Below are positions 25,909 through 34,483 of a stretch of DNA of 64,000 nt, piece by piece. The notes under the pieces are model-generated. The model saw only the letters and a program-made list of their open reading frames with translations. It ran no database searches and was not told the origin of the DNA. The stretch comes from Tamlana sp038148895 (GTDB lineage: Bacteria; Bacteroidota; Bacteroidia; Flavobacteriales; Flavobacteriaceae), in the NCBI GenBank assembly GCA_038148895.1, contig JBBVGQ010000001.1; one strand, given 5' to 3'. Position numbers and translations under genes: made by a program. The first letter of the stretch is position 1. Each line of letters opens with the position of its first letter.

Positions 25909-28203
25909 TTACTGTGCGTCCTCCTTTTCCAACTGTTCCTTGTGCTGGGCATCAATAACAGCAATAGCCGTCATGTTAACAATTTCATCCACGCTTGCCC
26001 CCAATTGTAAAATATGTACAGGTTTACGCATACCCATCATAATAGGCCCAATGGAATCGGCTTCATTTAATGCCTTAAGCAATTTATAAGTGATATTGGC
26101 AGAATCTAAATTTGGAAAAATTAATGTGTTTACTTTTTTGCCCACTAATTTTGAAAACGGAAACCGCTCTTCCAACATTTCATTATTCAAAGCAAAATCG
26201 GTTTGCAACTCCCCATCAACAATCATATCTGGATAATAACGATGCAAATTGGCTACAGCATCACGAACTTTTGAAGCTCTTTCGTTTACAGATGAACCAA
26301 AGTTTGAATATGAAATCATAGCCATTACAGGGGTCATTCCAAACATTTTAACCACATGAGAAGTCATTTGGGCTATTTTGGTAAGCACTTTTGCATCTGG
26401 ATCTATGTTGATTGATGTATCACTTAAAAACAACGGACCACGTTTGGTCATCATCACATTGGTCGTTGCCACACGGTTTACCCCTTCGGCCATGCCAATT
26501 AACTCAAGCATCGGTTTTACAACGCTTGGGTAATTTCTGGAATACCCCGAAATAAGAGCATCGGCATCGCCTTCATTTACCATCATAGCCGCAAAATAAT
26601 TACGTTCGCGCATTAAACGCTGTGCTGAGTAATAGGTTACACCCCTACGTTTTCGCTGCTCCCAATATACTTTGGCGTACTTGTTTTTTCTCTCGTTTTC
26701 TTCTTCTGTTTTTGGATCTATCAAAAGAACATCATCCGCTTCAAACTCAATTTCGGCCATAAGACTTTTAATGGTCTCTATTCTTCCCAATAGAATAGGA
26801 ATGGCAATACCTTCTTCATAAACTATTTGGGCGGCTTTAATCACAGCCAGCTGATCCGCTTCAGCAAAAACTACACGTTTAGGATTCGATTTTGCCCGGT
26901 TAAGCAGTAATCTAACCAACTTATTATCTGAACCAAGGCGCTCCCTTAGCGTGTCTTGATACCCTTCCCAATCTGTAATTGGCGATTGCGCAACGCCGCT
27001 TTCCATGGCAGCTTTCGCTACAGCCGGAGGCACTTCGGCTATCAATCGTGGATCGAATGGTTTTGGGATAATATATTCTTTGCCAAAAGCCAACCTAGTT
27101 TCGCCGTAAGCTATATTCACCTGTTCTGGAACGGGTTCTTTAGCCAGTCTTGCCAAGGCTTCTACCGCAGCCATTTTCATAGCTTCGTTTATTTTGGTAG
27201 CACGAACATCCAAAGCACCCCTAAAGATGAACGGGAAGCCAAGTACGTTGTTTACTTGATTAGGATGGTCGCTTCGGCCAGTTGCCATTATAACATCTTT
27301 TCTAGTGGCTATGGCTAAATCGTATTTTATTTCTGGGTCTGGATTAGCCATGGCAAACACAATAGGGTTTTTTGCCATAGACTTTAGCATTTCTGGAGAT
27401 AACACGTTCGCCATGGATAAACCGATAAACACATCGGAATCAATCATAGCCTCCTCAAGAGTGTCTATTTTGCGATGGGTAGCAAACTCAGCTTTTTCAG
27501 CAGACAAATTTTCTCTATCATCACGTATAACTCCCTTGCTATCCAACATAACCATGTTTTCGCGTTTTGCACCAAAAGCCTGGTACAACCGTGAACAGGA
27601 AATGGCTGCGGCCCCAGCTCCACTGATTACTATTTTTGCTTCTTCTATCTTTCTTTTAGTAAGTTCTAGAGCATTGATTAACGCAGCCGCCGAGATGATG
27701 GCCGTACCATGTTGGTCATCATGCATTACTGGAATATCAAGCTCTTCCTTTAAACGTCTTTCGATTTCAAAAGCCTCTGGAGCCTTAATATCCTCAAGGT
27801 TTATTCCCCCGAAGGTAGGAGCGATATTTTTGACGGTTTCAATAAATTCATCAATATTTTCCGTATCAACTTCTATATCAAAAACATCAATATCGGCGAA
27901 AATTTTGAAAAGTAAACCTTTACCTTCCATAACAGGTTTTGAGGCTTCGGGACCAATATTTCCCAATCCTAAAACAGCTGTACCGTTTGAAATTACAGCA
28001 ACCAAGTTTCCTTTTGCTGTGTATTTGTAAGCGTTGTTTTTGTCTTTCTCAATTTCCAAACAAGGTGCCGCAACACCTGGTGAATAAGCCAAAGACAAAT
28101 CGCGTTGGCTGGAATATTTTTTGGTTGGAACAACTTTTATTTTACCCGGAACAGGCTTTGCGTGATATATAAGGGCCTCTCTACGTTTACTTTCTTCGCT
28201 CAT
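25909..28203 (-). CDS. maeB: NADP-dependent malic enzyme with phosphotransacetylase-like domain
   Basis: The 764-residue MaeB-type fusion decarboxylates malate to pyruvate and reduces NADP. Residues about 1-425 hold the malic enzyme: SLAYSPGVAAP near 33-43, the HDDQHGTAIISAAAL motif (about 161-175) and the nucleotide-binding VISGAGAAAISC. Residues about 430-760 are a phosphate acetyltransferase-like domain, which in MaeB proteins is regulatory and often inactive as an enzyme. It provides NADPH and pyruvate. A -7 box lies upstream. It is followed by ruvA after 51 bp. Confidence 0.95.
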   Translation of the reverse strand: MSEESKRREALIYHAKPVPGKIKVVPTKKYSSQRDLSLAYSPGVAAPCLEIEKDKNNAYKYTAKGNLVAVISNGTAVLGLGNIGPEASKPVMEGKGLLFKIFADIDVFDIEVDTENIDEFIETVKNIAPTFGGINLEDIKAPEAFEIERRLKEELDIPVMHDDQHGTAIISAAALINALELTKRKIEEAKIVISGAGAAAISCSRLYQAFGAKRENMVMLDSKGVIRDDRENLSAEKAEFATHRKIDTLEEAMIDSDVFIGLSMANVLSPEMLKSMAKNPIVFAMANPDPEIKYDLAIATRKDVIMATGRSDHPNQVNNVLGFPFIFRGALDVRATKINEAMKMAAVEALARLAKEPVPEQVNIAYGETRLAFGKEYIIPKPFDPRLIAEVPPAVAKAAMESGVAQSPITDWEGYQDTLRERLGSDNKLVRLLLNRAKSNPKRVVFAEADQLAVIKAAQIVYEEGIAIPILLGRIETIKSLMAEIEFEADDVLLIDPKTEEENERKNKYAKVYWEQRKRRGVTYYSAQRLMRERNYFAAMMVNEGDADALISGYSRNYPSVVKPMLELIGMAEGVNRVATTNVMMTKRGPLFLSDTSINIDPDAKVLTKIAQMTSHVVKMFGMTPVMAMISYSNFGSSVNERASKVRDAVANLHRYYPDMIVDGELQTDFALNNEMLEERFPFSKLVGKKVNTLIFPNLDSANITYKLLKALNEADSIGPIMMGMRKPVHILQLGASVDEIVNMTAIAVIDAQHKEQLEKEDAQ

Positions 28204-28229
28204 CGTTTTTGGTTAATTAACTAAACGAA

Positions 28230-28237
28230 CAAAGATA
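28230..28237 (-). promoter_or_regulatory. Putative -7 promoter box of maeB
   Basis: The minus strand reads TATCTTTG, a perfect TAnnTTTG match, 26 bp before the ATG. I find no properly spaced -33 TTG, so confidence is limited. Confidence 0.4.
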
Positions 28238-28305
28238 AGAAACCAATTGAATGGGTAATCTGATTTTTTGTGATTTTTGAGCTATTTTTTCACTCTGGGA
28301 AGGGG

Positions 28306-28998
28306 TTAGCTGTTTTTAAAATAAGCTTCAACCTGTTTTTTATAACTTCTTGAAATTGGCAGCGAGCATTCAGCGTTAATGACTATTTCATTTCCGTTTA
28401 AGGTTGCCAAGTCTGGGTTGACCAAAAAAGACCTATGGATGCGCACAAAACTATTCAGTTTTTGTTCCCATTCCGAAATTTTTATGTTGTTTTTATATTG
28501 GCTTCCGTCCTTCAAAACAGCCAATGTGAAATCTCCCCTACTCTCCACATAAGCTAAATTGCTCACTTGAATGATGGTTCTTTTTCTATCGCTATAAATA
28601 GATATAGTTTCTTTTACTGCGCTGTCCGATTTCTTAAAAAGGATATATTCAAGGAGAATGAAAAAACCAATAATCATCCAAATAAAAAATGGATTGATCA
28701 ATATTTTCTCTAATGCATCGGCCTTCAATTCTAAAAAATACCAATAAGTTATTGTGATGGCCACATAACCCCAGTACAATGATATCACCGCTAAAAAAAG
28801 ATACCGCAGCCATTTTTTTACGCCTTTAAAATGCTTTGTCTTTGCTATTCCAAATTTTACAATAAATGCAGCCGGCAATAAAAAGAGAGCAATCAACCAG
28901 GCATCCCAAAAAAAAGGAATGGAGTTTTGAAGCAAAAAGGCAATTAAAAAAGATGCCGTAACCCAATAAATTAATTTAAAAATTTGACCTTTAATCAT
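28306..28998 (-). CDS. Membrane-bound LytTR-type transcription regulator
   Basis: The 230-residue protein has four hydrophobic helices (about 10-125) and then a LytTR DNA-binding domain (about 132-228): IIQVSNLAYVESRGDFTLAV, FVRIHRSFLVNP and ISRSYKKQVEAYF. It lacks a receiver domain, so it is not a classical response regulator; the membrane part may sense a signal directly. It is divergent from the ExbB/MotA-like gene, and the shared 152-bp region is the natural place for its binding sites. The regulated genes cannot be stated. Confidence 0.88.
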   Translation of the reverse strand: MIKGQIFKLIYWVTASFLIAFLLQNSIPFFWDAWLIALFLLPAAFIVKFGIAKTKHFKGVKKWLRYLFLAVISLYWGYVAITITYWYFLELKADALEKILINPFFIWMIIGFFILLEYILFKKSDSAVKETISIYSDRKRTIIQVSNLAYVESRGDFTLAVLKDGSQYKNNIKISEWEQKLNSFVRIHRSFLVNPDLATLNGNEIVINAECSLPISRSYKKQVEAYFKNS

Positions 28999-29150
28999 GC
29001 TGTAAAAATATGATAAATCATTATAAATAATCCTTAAATTTGAAGTGGTAGCCCTTTAATATTGGATTTAACAGATGTAGACAGGTTTATAACATTGCCC
29101 AAAAAACACCTTTGTTATAGTTTTGAATGTAAACTTTTAAAACAAAAATT

Positions 29151-29468
29151 ATGTTAGATTTATTTTACCAAGGTGGCCCATTATTTATGACCATCCTTAC
29201 TATTTTACTACTAGGTGTTATTGTTTGTTTTTGGAAATTTCCTGAATGGATAAAAGAAATTGGCCTATTGGCTCTTTCCTTTGGAATATTAGGGCAAATT
29301 ATAGGCTTGTACAGCGCGTTTCAAGGCATTGAAGAAATGGGACAAGTAAGCCAAGAAATGATGGCTGGTGGATTAAAGGTGAGTTCCATTACAACTATTT
29401 ATGGATTGTTAATCTATATTGTTTCTTTGGCACTGAGATTAATAAACAAACCCAAATTAAATCCTTAA
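29151..29468 (+). CDS. Miniature MotA/TolQ/ExbB-like membrane protein
   Basis: The 105-residue protein has three hydrophobic helices (about 10-27, 35-55 and 77-96). The sequence around LLALSFGILGQIIGLYSAFQGIE, followed by MMAGGLKVSSITTIYGLLIYIV, resembles the two pore-lining helices of the MotA/TolQ/ExbB family. Full-length family members exceed 200 residues and carry a cytoplasmic domain missing here, and no ExbD/TolR partner is adjacent. It is divergent from the LytTR regulator and its stop codon is 6 bp from that of the fructokinase on the other strand. Function unknown. Confidence 0.75.
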   Translation: MLDLFYQGGPLFMTILTILLLGVIVCFWKFPEWIKEIGLLALSFGILGQIIGLYSAFQGIEEMGQVSQEMMAGGLKVSSITTIYGLLIYIVSLALRLINKPKLNP

Positions 29469-29474
29469 ATACCG

Positions 29475-30359
29475 CTAAGCTGGATTTACAAATGCCATTA
29501 TTTCTGAGTAAGATATTTTGGGATTAGCCCCTTCGCTTTGGGCAACTAGTGCACCCACAGCACAAGCGAAATCTATAGCTTCTTGTGGGTTCACTTTTTT
29601 AAGAAGTTGGCTTACCAAAGAAGCTAAAAAAGAATCACCAGCACCAACGGTATCAACCACTTTAATTAGGTAGCCACTATTATAATACAATTTACCATTG
29701 TATAATAAAACAGCACCGTGTTCGCCTTTTGTAACACATATATGTTTGGTTTGTGTTGCCTCGGCCATGAAATGGATATTTTGCTCTAATGATTTGTATT
29801 TTGAGCCTAATGCTTGGCTTACCTCGTAAAGCTCTTCATCATTGAATTTGATAAAATCAGCCTTTTCCATGAGATGGACAAGCACCTCTTCTGTATAATA
29901 CGGCCTCCTAAGATTTAGGTCAAAAATTTTATACTTTGCCAATTCAATAAGGCTGTAAAGCGTATTTCTTGAACTTTCATCCCGTGCCACCAAACTCCCA
30001 AAAACAAAGGCATCGGCTTTTTGAACATATTTTTTGGACGCATCTGTTAGCCTAATTTTATCCCAAGCTTTTGGGTATTTTATATCATAAGAAGCCGAGC
30101 CCTTTTCATTTAGCATGACTTTTACTTTGCCTGTTTTGTATTCTTGGTTTACCTGAACCAAATCAGTTCTAACACCGCATTCTTTGAGGTAGCCTAAAAT
30201 TTTTTCACCAGATTTATCTTTCCCCACGGCACTAATCATGGCGACATCATTACCCAAAGACCGCAACCGACTGGCCACGTTTAAAGGCGCACCTCCTATT
30301 TTTTTATGGGTTGGAAAAACATCAAACAATACCTCACCAAAACAAACTATATCTGCCAT
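29475..30359 (-). CDS. PfkB-family carbohydrate kinase, probable fructokinase
   Basis: The 294-residue ribokinase-fold enzyme probably phosphorylates fructose released by the GH32 enzyme. It has the N-terminal substrate motif GGAPLNVASRLRSLG (22-36), the PfkB signature and anion hole DTVGAGDSF (236-244) with catalytic base Asp242, and the usual length. It is the last gene of the utilisation operon, 18 bp after the alpha-galactosidase. Fructose specificity is inferred from context and from the short bacterial fructokinase-like sequence. Confidence 0.9.
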   Translation of the reverse strand: MADIVCFGEVLFDVFPTHKKIGGAPLNVASRLRSLGNDVAMISAVGKDKSGEKILGYLKECGVRTDLVQVNQEYKTGKVKVMLNEKGSASYDIKYPKAWDKIRLTDASKKYVQKADAFVFGSLVARDESSRNTLYSLIELAKYKIFDLNLRRPYYTEEVLVHLMEKADFIKFNDEELYEVSQALGSKYKSLEQNIHFMAEATQTKHICVTKGEHGAVLLYNGKLYYNSGYLIKVVDTVGAGDSFLASLVSQLLKKVNPQEAIDFACAVGALVAQSEGANPKISYSEIMAFVNPA

Positions 30360-30377
30360 GTTTCACTAATTACTTTT

Positions 30378-32570
30378 TTACTTTACTTCATCTACCAAAA
30401 GCACAACGCTGGTTCTTTTCACACTTATTTCTGGGTTTATACCAACATTCATTAAGAAATCACCCGAATAAACAACTGGATTTACCAAACTTCCTTCACC
30501 CTCTTGAAACAAATTAATCTCTCTAACACTATATTTTTTGTCAGAATTTAGACCTTTTAGTTTTATGGGCCTTTTTGTTATCCTTTCAATAAACCTATTT
30601 GAGCTTAAAAAGCTAAACATAACAGCTTGCGACTTGTTTTCATTAACATACATTACAGATGCAAATGGGTTTTGGTATGGGCTAGCCAAACGGTATTGAG
30701 TGCCATGTAGCACTAAGTTTTTAAAACCATTATAGTTCTTAATAGCTCGCTTTGAAAACTCCAATTCTTCTTTACTTAAATGGTCTACATCTACATCAAA
30801 TCCCAATTTCCCCATGCTAGCCACATCAACCTTATACTTTATGGGCTGTTTGCCCCAATTGGTCACATGGCAATCCATTGTAATAGCTGGAAAAAAGTAT
30901 GAGTAATTCCATTGAAGAAAAATCCGTTCAATTGGATCTGTGTTGTCGCTAGGCCAGAACTCTGTAAAGTATTTTAAAAATTCGTAGTCTGCCCTACCTC
31001 CACCTCCTGAACAGAGCATCATAGGAACATCTGGGTATTTTTTTCGAATTCTTTCCAACACTCGATAAAGACCTTGAACATAATCTACATAAATATGGGT
31101 TTGCGAAATTCCTTTATCTTCTAAATACGAAGAATAGGCATTATATATTACAGCATTACAATCCCACTTTACAAAAGCAACCTTTGGGTTTTTGGTGAAA
31201 ATATCATCTACAACACCGAAAACAAAGTCCTGTACATCTGGATTGGTCAAATCGAGCACCATTTGATTGCGATATAATTTAATACTGCGCTCTGGCTGTT
31301 TTATTACCCAATCTGGATGATTTTTAAATAGTTCGCTTTCAGGATTTACCATTTCGGGTTCAATCCATATTCCAAACTTAACATCATTTTTTTCGGCTTC
31401 CTTTACCAAATAGCCTAAGCCACTAGGCAACTTCTTTTTGTTTTCTTGCCAGTCTCCCAAGCCCGCATCATCATTATTTCTAGGGTATTTGTTTCCAAAC
31501 CAACCATCATCCAATAAAAACAAATCTAAACCTATGTTTTTGGTATTTTTAATTAATTCTGACAGTTTGTTTTCATTAAAATCGAAATAGGTCGCTTCCC
31601 AATTGTTCAATAGAGTTAACCTATCCCCATTTCCGTTAAGCACTCTATGGGATTTGGCCCACGAGTGTAATTGTCTTGACGCTAAGCCTGTTCCGCTTTT
31701 AGAAATGGAATAAATAAGAGAAGGGGTTTTAAACCGCTCTCCTTTTTGCAGCCCATAGCTTGATTCATAGGGATTAATTCCTGCTATTACCCTTAGGTTT
31801 TTATTTGAATCGATATCAAATTCTATTTTAAAATTTCCGCTCCAAGCCAACTGGCCAACCATAACCAAACCACTATCTTCTTGGGCAGGATTTTCAAATG
31901 AAACTATAAAATTTGGGGTTCCCAAAAGCATCGCACGAGTGCCCAATTTTGACTCAACAGTTTTTATCCCTTGAGTGAGCTTTTCCTCGGTTGGCATCAT
32001 TTCCCTCAAATATTCACCTTGAAAATGTGTTAGGTAAAAATCTTTGTTGGTGAAAAACAAATTGGCTGAAGCATACTTGCCGAGCTCTATTTTGCCCTTT
32101 TCATTGTTTACAATTTCCGCCCACTGTTCCACAACATTTAAATCATGCCATACTTTATAGTTTAGAACGACTTTGAGGTTATAAACTGGATCTAATAATT
32201 TAATCTTTGTTACCGAAATACCGTCTAGCTCTTCTTTTGAAACATCATGAAACAACAATTCTGTTGACCTATTTCCATCATGATGCTTAACCATTAAGGC
32301 TGGTTCTGATAAATTCCACGTACCAGAAGGCGTATAAGCTGAATTAGAGATTCCTGCATTGGCATCAGGAAAGTAGTATTGTTTGTCAACCTCGGCATAA
32401 TCACTTTGGTTTTTAAGTTTTTTGCCAAAATAGACGTTCCACAATCTATTTTGAGCATCGGTTTTAAAAACCATTGAAAAATCTTTAGTTTCAATTGGAA
32501 TTATTGTTTGTGATTCGCAGAAAGATATAGCAAGGAAACAAATAATGACCAGAGTTGTTCTTATATTCAT
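30378..32570 (-). CDS. GH36 alpha-galactosidase, exported
   Basis: The 730-residue retaining alpha-galactosidase removes terminal alpha-1,6-galactose. It has an N-terminal signal peptide (about 1-21, ending FCESQ), a beta-supersandwich domain (about 25-310), the catalytic TIM barrel (about 315-650) and a C-terminal beta domain. The motifs LLDDGWFG (352-359), GIWIEPEMVNP and KWDCN place the nucleophile at Asp470; SDNTDP places the acid/base at Asp542. The F before C rules out a standard lipobox, so a soluble periplasmic enzyme is likely. It follows susD after a 154-bp gap that holds a hairpin. Confidence 0.93.
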   Translation of the reverse strand: MNIRTTLVIICFLAISFCESQTIIPIETKDFSMVFKTDAQNRLWNVYFGKKLKNQSDYAEVDKQYYFPDANAGISNSAYTPSGTWNLSEPALMVKHHDGNRSTELLFHDVSKEELDGISVTKIKLLDPVYNLKVVLNYKVWHDLNVVEQWAEIVNNEKGKIELGKYASANLFFTNKDFYLTHFQGEYLREMMPTEEKLTQGIKTVESKLGTRAMLLGTPNFIVSFENPAQEDSGLVMVGQLAWSGNFKIEFDIDSNKNLRVIAGINPYESSYGLQKGERFKTPSLIYSISKSGTGLASRQLHSWAKSHRVLNGNGDRLTLLNNWEATYFDFNENKLSELIKNTKNIGLDLFLLDDGWFGNKYPRNNDDAGLGDWQENKKKLPSGLGYLVKEAEKNDVKFGIWIEPEMVNPESELFKNHPDWVIKQPERSIKLYRNQMVLDLTNPDVQDFVFGVVDDIFTKNPKVAFVKWDCNAVIYNAYSSYLEDKGISQTHIYVDYVQGLYRVLERIRKKYPDVPMMLCSGGGGRADYEFLKYFTEFWPSDNTDPIERIFLQWNYSYFFPAITMDCHVTNWGKQPIKYKVDVASMGKLGFDVDVDHLSKEELEFSKRAIKNYNGFKNLVLHGTQYRLASPYQNPFASVMYVNENKSQAVMFSFLSSNRFIERITKRPIKLKGLNSDKKYSVREINLFQEGEGSLVNPVVYSGDFLMNVGINPEISVKRTSVVLLVDEVK

Positions 32571-32649
32571 CTGTTCAAATTTTTTATATTAAAAGATATG
32601 CTATTTAAGGAAGCCCTTAATGAAGTCCAACCATTTGAGTTGTTTTAAA

Positions 32650-32684
32650 AATCCAGGAGAATCAAGTATAAATTCCCCTGGATT
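32650..32684 (-). terminator. Intercistronic hairpin between susD and the alpha-galactosidase gene
   Basis: AATCCAGG and CCTGGATT (8 bp), one mismatch, then GAAT and ATTC (4 bp) with a 9-base loop; on the minus strand it is followed by TTTTTAAAA. It could partly terminate or stabilise the 3' end of susCD transcripts, reducing expression of the two downstream genes. Confidence 0.6.
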
Positions 32685-32724
32685 AAAAACTAAACTAACT
32701 CAAACAAAAAACTTATATTCTATT

Positions 32725-34470
32725 CTAATAATTCGGGTTTTGATCATACAAACCTCCGGTAAAATCTATTTCCCTTTGAGGGATTGGATAATATTCATCA
32801 CGTCCAGCCGTGAATTTCGCATTGGCCAAAAAGTCTTTTCTTGTTTTTTCTACATCAAGATAAGCATTTAATACATCTGCCGCAATACCCCATCTTACAA
32901 GATCAAAAAATCTTGGGCCTTCCATACCAAACTCTAATCGTCTTTCAAACATCAAGGCTTTCCATGCGTCTGCTTTTGACATCCCCATTGGGTATGTTCC
33001 AACATTGTAAACATCTGTTGCACCTGCATCAAGTTGTCTCTGGGTACTTACTGCAGCCCTATTTCGGATGTCGTTGATTATTGTAACACCTGCATCAACC
33101 TGATCCATTTGTATCAACGCTTCTGCTTTAAATAATAATACATCGGCATACCTAATAAAGTCCACGTTCTTAGAAGTTCCCACAAATGGCCCTTCTTTTA
33201 CATAGCATGAACAATCTGGAGCCTGTTGCTCTTTCATGTTACCAAAATAACCATATACACCTGGATCTCTTGCCCAGCTAAAGTTATAAACCATATCTCC
33301 AGCTTCATTAACCGTATTGCGGTATTTAAACGGGCGCCCCGGTATACCAACCGTATGATCGATTCTTGGATCTAGAGTTACTCCTGCTGCCAATGGTGAT
33401 TCTCCGTTGGCATCTACAGTATCAAAAATATTGGTGTCGTTAAACGTATCTAGCAAAGGCAATCCCGAAGCATCAGTTTTGAATGCATTAACCATATTAT
33501 GGCTAGCCAAATGAAAACCACAACAACCGTACAAACCAGTACCGTGAGGTGAATTTAACCCTGTTACAAAGCTAACCCTACTTACTGTAGTACCATCGTT
33601 TATAGAAAATTGTGCCGCCCAAATAGATTCAGGCCCGTTATCAAAACCATCCAAGAAATTATTACCAAAATCTGGTTCTAAACTACCTGTAACTTCATCT
33701 GCAAAATCTACTACCTCTTGTAAACGAGACATGTTAATGTTAGTTACTTGGTGCATGTCATTTTGTTCGTAGGCCTGATACAAACGTAATTTAGCCAAAT
33801 ACGCTGCAGCGGCATTTCTATCAGCTCGCCCTACTTGATCCTGTGCCTGTGGCAAATTGTTATAAGCAAACAAGAAATCCTCTGCAATTGTGTTCCATAA
33901 ATCGTCGTTATCAACCTTGTTTGATATTTGCAAAAGCTCTTCCTGTGATAACCCTTCTGTGATGTAAGGGATCTTTTTGAACAATAATTTCAACATAAAA
34001 TGGGAATGAGCCCTTAAAAAACGCAATTCTGCTTGTCTTGTGGTTTTTTCAGCGTAATCGGCATCAGGAATATCGTTAATTACCGATAGTGCGAAATTCG
34101 CTCTAGATATGGCTTTGTAATAGTTTGTCCAGGTTCTAGGTCCCATCCAATCTGATGGGTCATCAGCAGCTGTCAAATTATATTGCTCGTAACGGTCTAC
34201 TATATCCACATCGCTACGACCTCCTCCACCTTTGTAAGCATCATCAGAGCGCACACTGCCAAACACCCACATGTGTGTTAATGGCCCAATCATATCATCA
34301 TTTGCAATTCCCGCATAAGCAGCAACTACCAAAGCTTCAGCATTTCCAGCAGTAGCCACATTTTCATTTGAGAGCACACCTTCTGGCTCGTACTCTAAAA
34401 AGTCTTTGGAACAACTTACCAAAATAAATACGGCAATAATTCCTATAAAAAGTGTTTTTATATTTTTCAT
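32725..34470 (-). CDS. SusD/RagB-family glycan-binding lipoprotein
   Basis: The 581-residue outer-membrane lipoprotein caps the SusC transporter and binds the incoming oligosaccharide. A lipoprotein signal ends at LVSC, followed by SKDFLEYEP as in most SusD proteins. TPR-like helices lie in the N-terminal half (NYYKAISRANFALSVI, RFLRAHSHFMLKLLF), and the C-terminal region includes FIRYADVLLFKAEAL and AWKALMFERRLEFGMEGPRFFDLVRWG, both standard SusD motifs. I use ATG 34470; the frame could extend three codons to a TTG at 34479, 5 bp after susC, but the ATG gives the usual signal peptide. Confidence 0.94.
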   Translation of the reverse strand: MKNIKTLFIGIIAVFILVSCSKDFLEYEPEGVLSNENVATAGNAEALVVAAYAGIANDDMIGPLTHMWVFGSVRSDDAYKGGGGRSDVDIVDRYEQYNLTAADDPSDWMGPRTWTNYYKAISRANFALSVINDIPDADYAEKTTRQAELRFLRAHSHFMLKLLFKKIPYITEGLSQEELLQISNKVDNDDLWNTIAEDFLFAYNNLPQAQDQVGRADRNAAAAYLAKLRLYQAYEQNDMHQVTNINMSRLQEVVDFADEVTGSLEPDFGNNFLDGFDNGPESIWAAQFSINDGTTVSRVSFVTGLNSPHGTGLYGCCGFHLASHNMVNAFKTDASGLPLLDTFNDTNIFDTVDANGESPLAAGVTLDPRIDHTVGIPGRPFKYRNTVNEAGDMVYNFSWARDPGVYGYFGNMKEQQAPDCSCYVKEGPFVGTSKNVDFIRYADVLLFKAEALIQMDQVDAGVTIINDIRNRAAVSTQRQLDAGATDVYNVGTYPMGMSKADAWKALMFERRLEFGMEGPRFFDLVRWGIAADVLNAYLDVEKTRKDFLANAKFTAGRDEYYPIPQREIDFTGGLYDQNPNY

Positions 34471-34483
34471 GTTTTCCAATTTT

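Noticed and set aside
27305..28030. Open frame of 241 codons opposite maeB
   Set aside because: The frame mirrors the strongly conserved malic enzyme domain, has Ser-rich low-information sequence and no promoter or family resemblance.
28999..29150. LytTR binding sites in the divergent region
   Set aside because: A few short repeats (ACAG ... ACAG) occur but none fits a convincing pair of LytTR direct repeats with the expected spacing.
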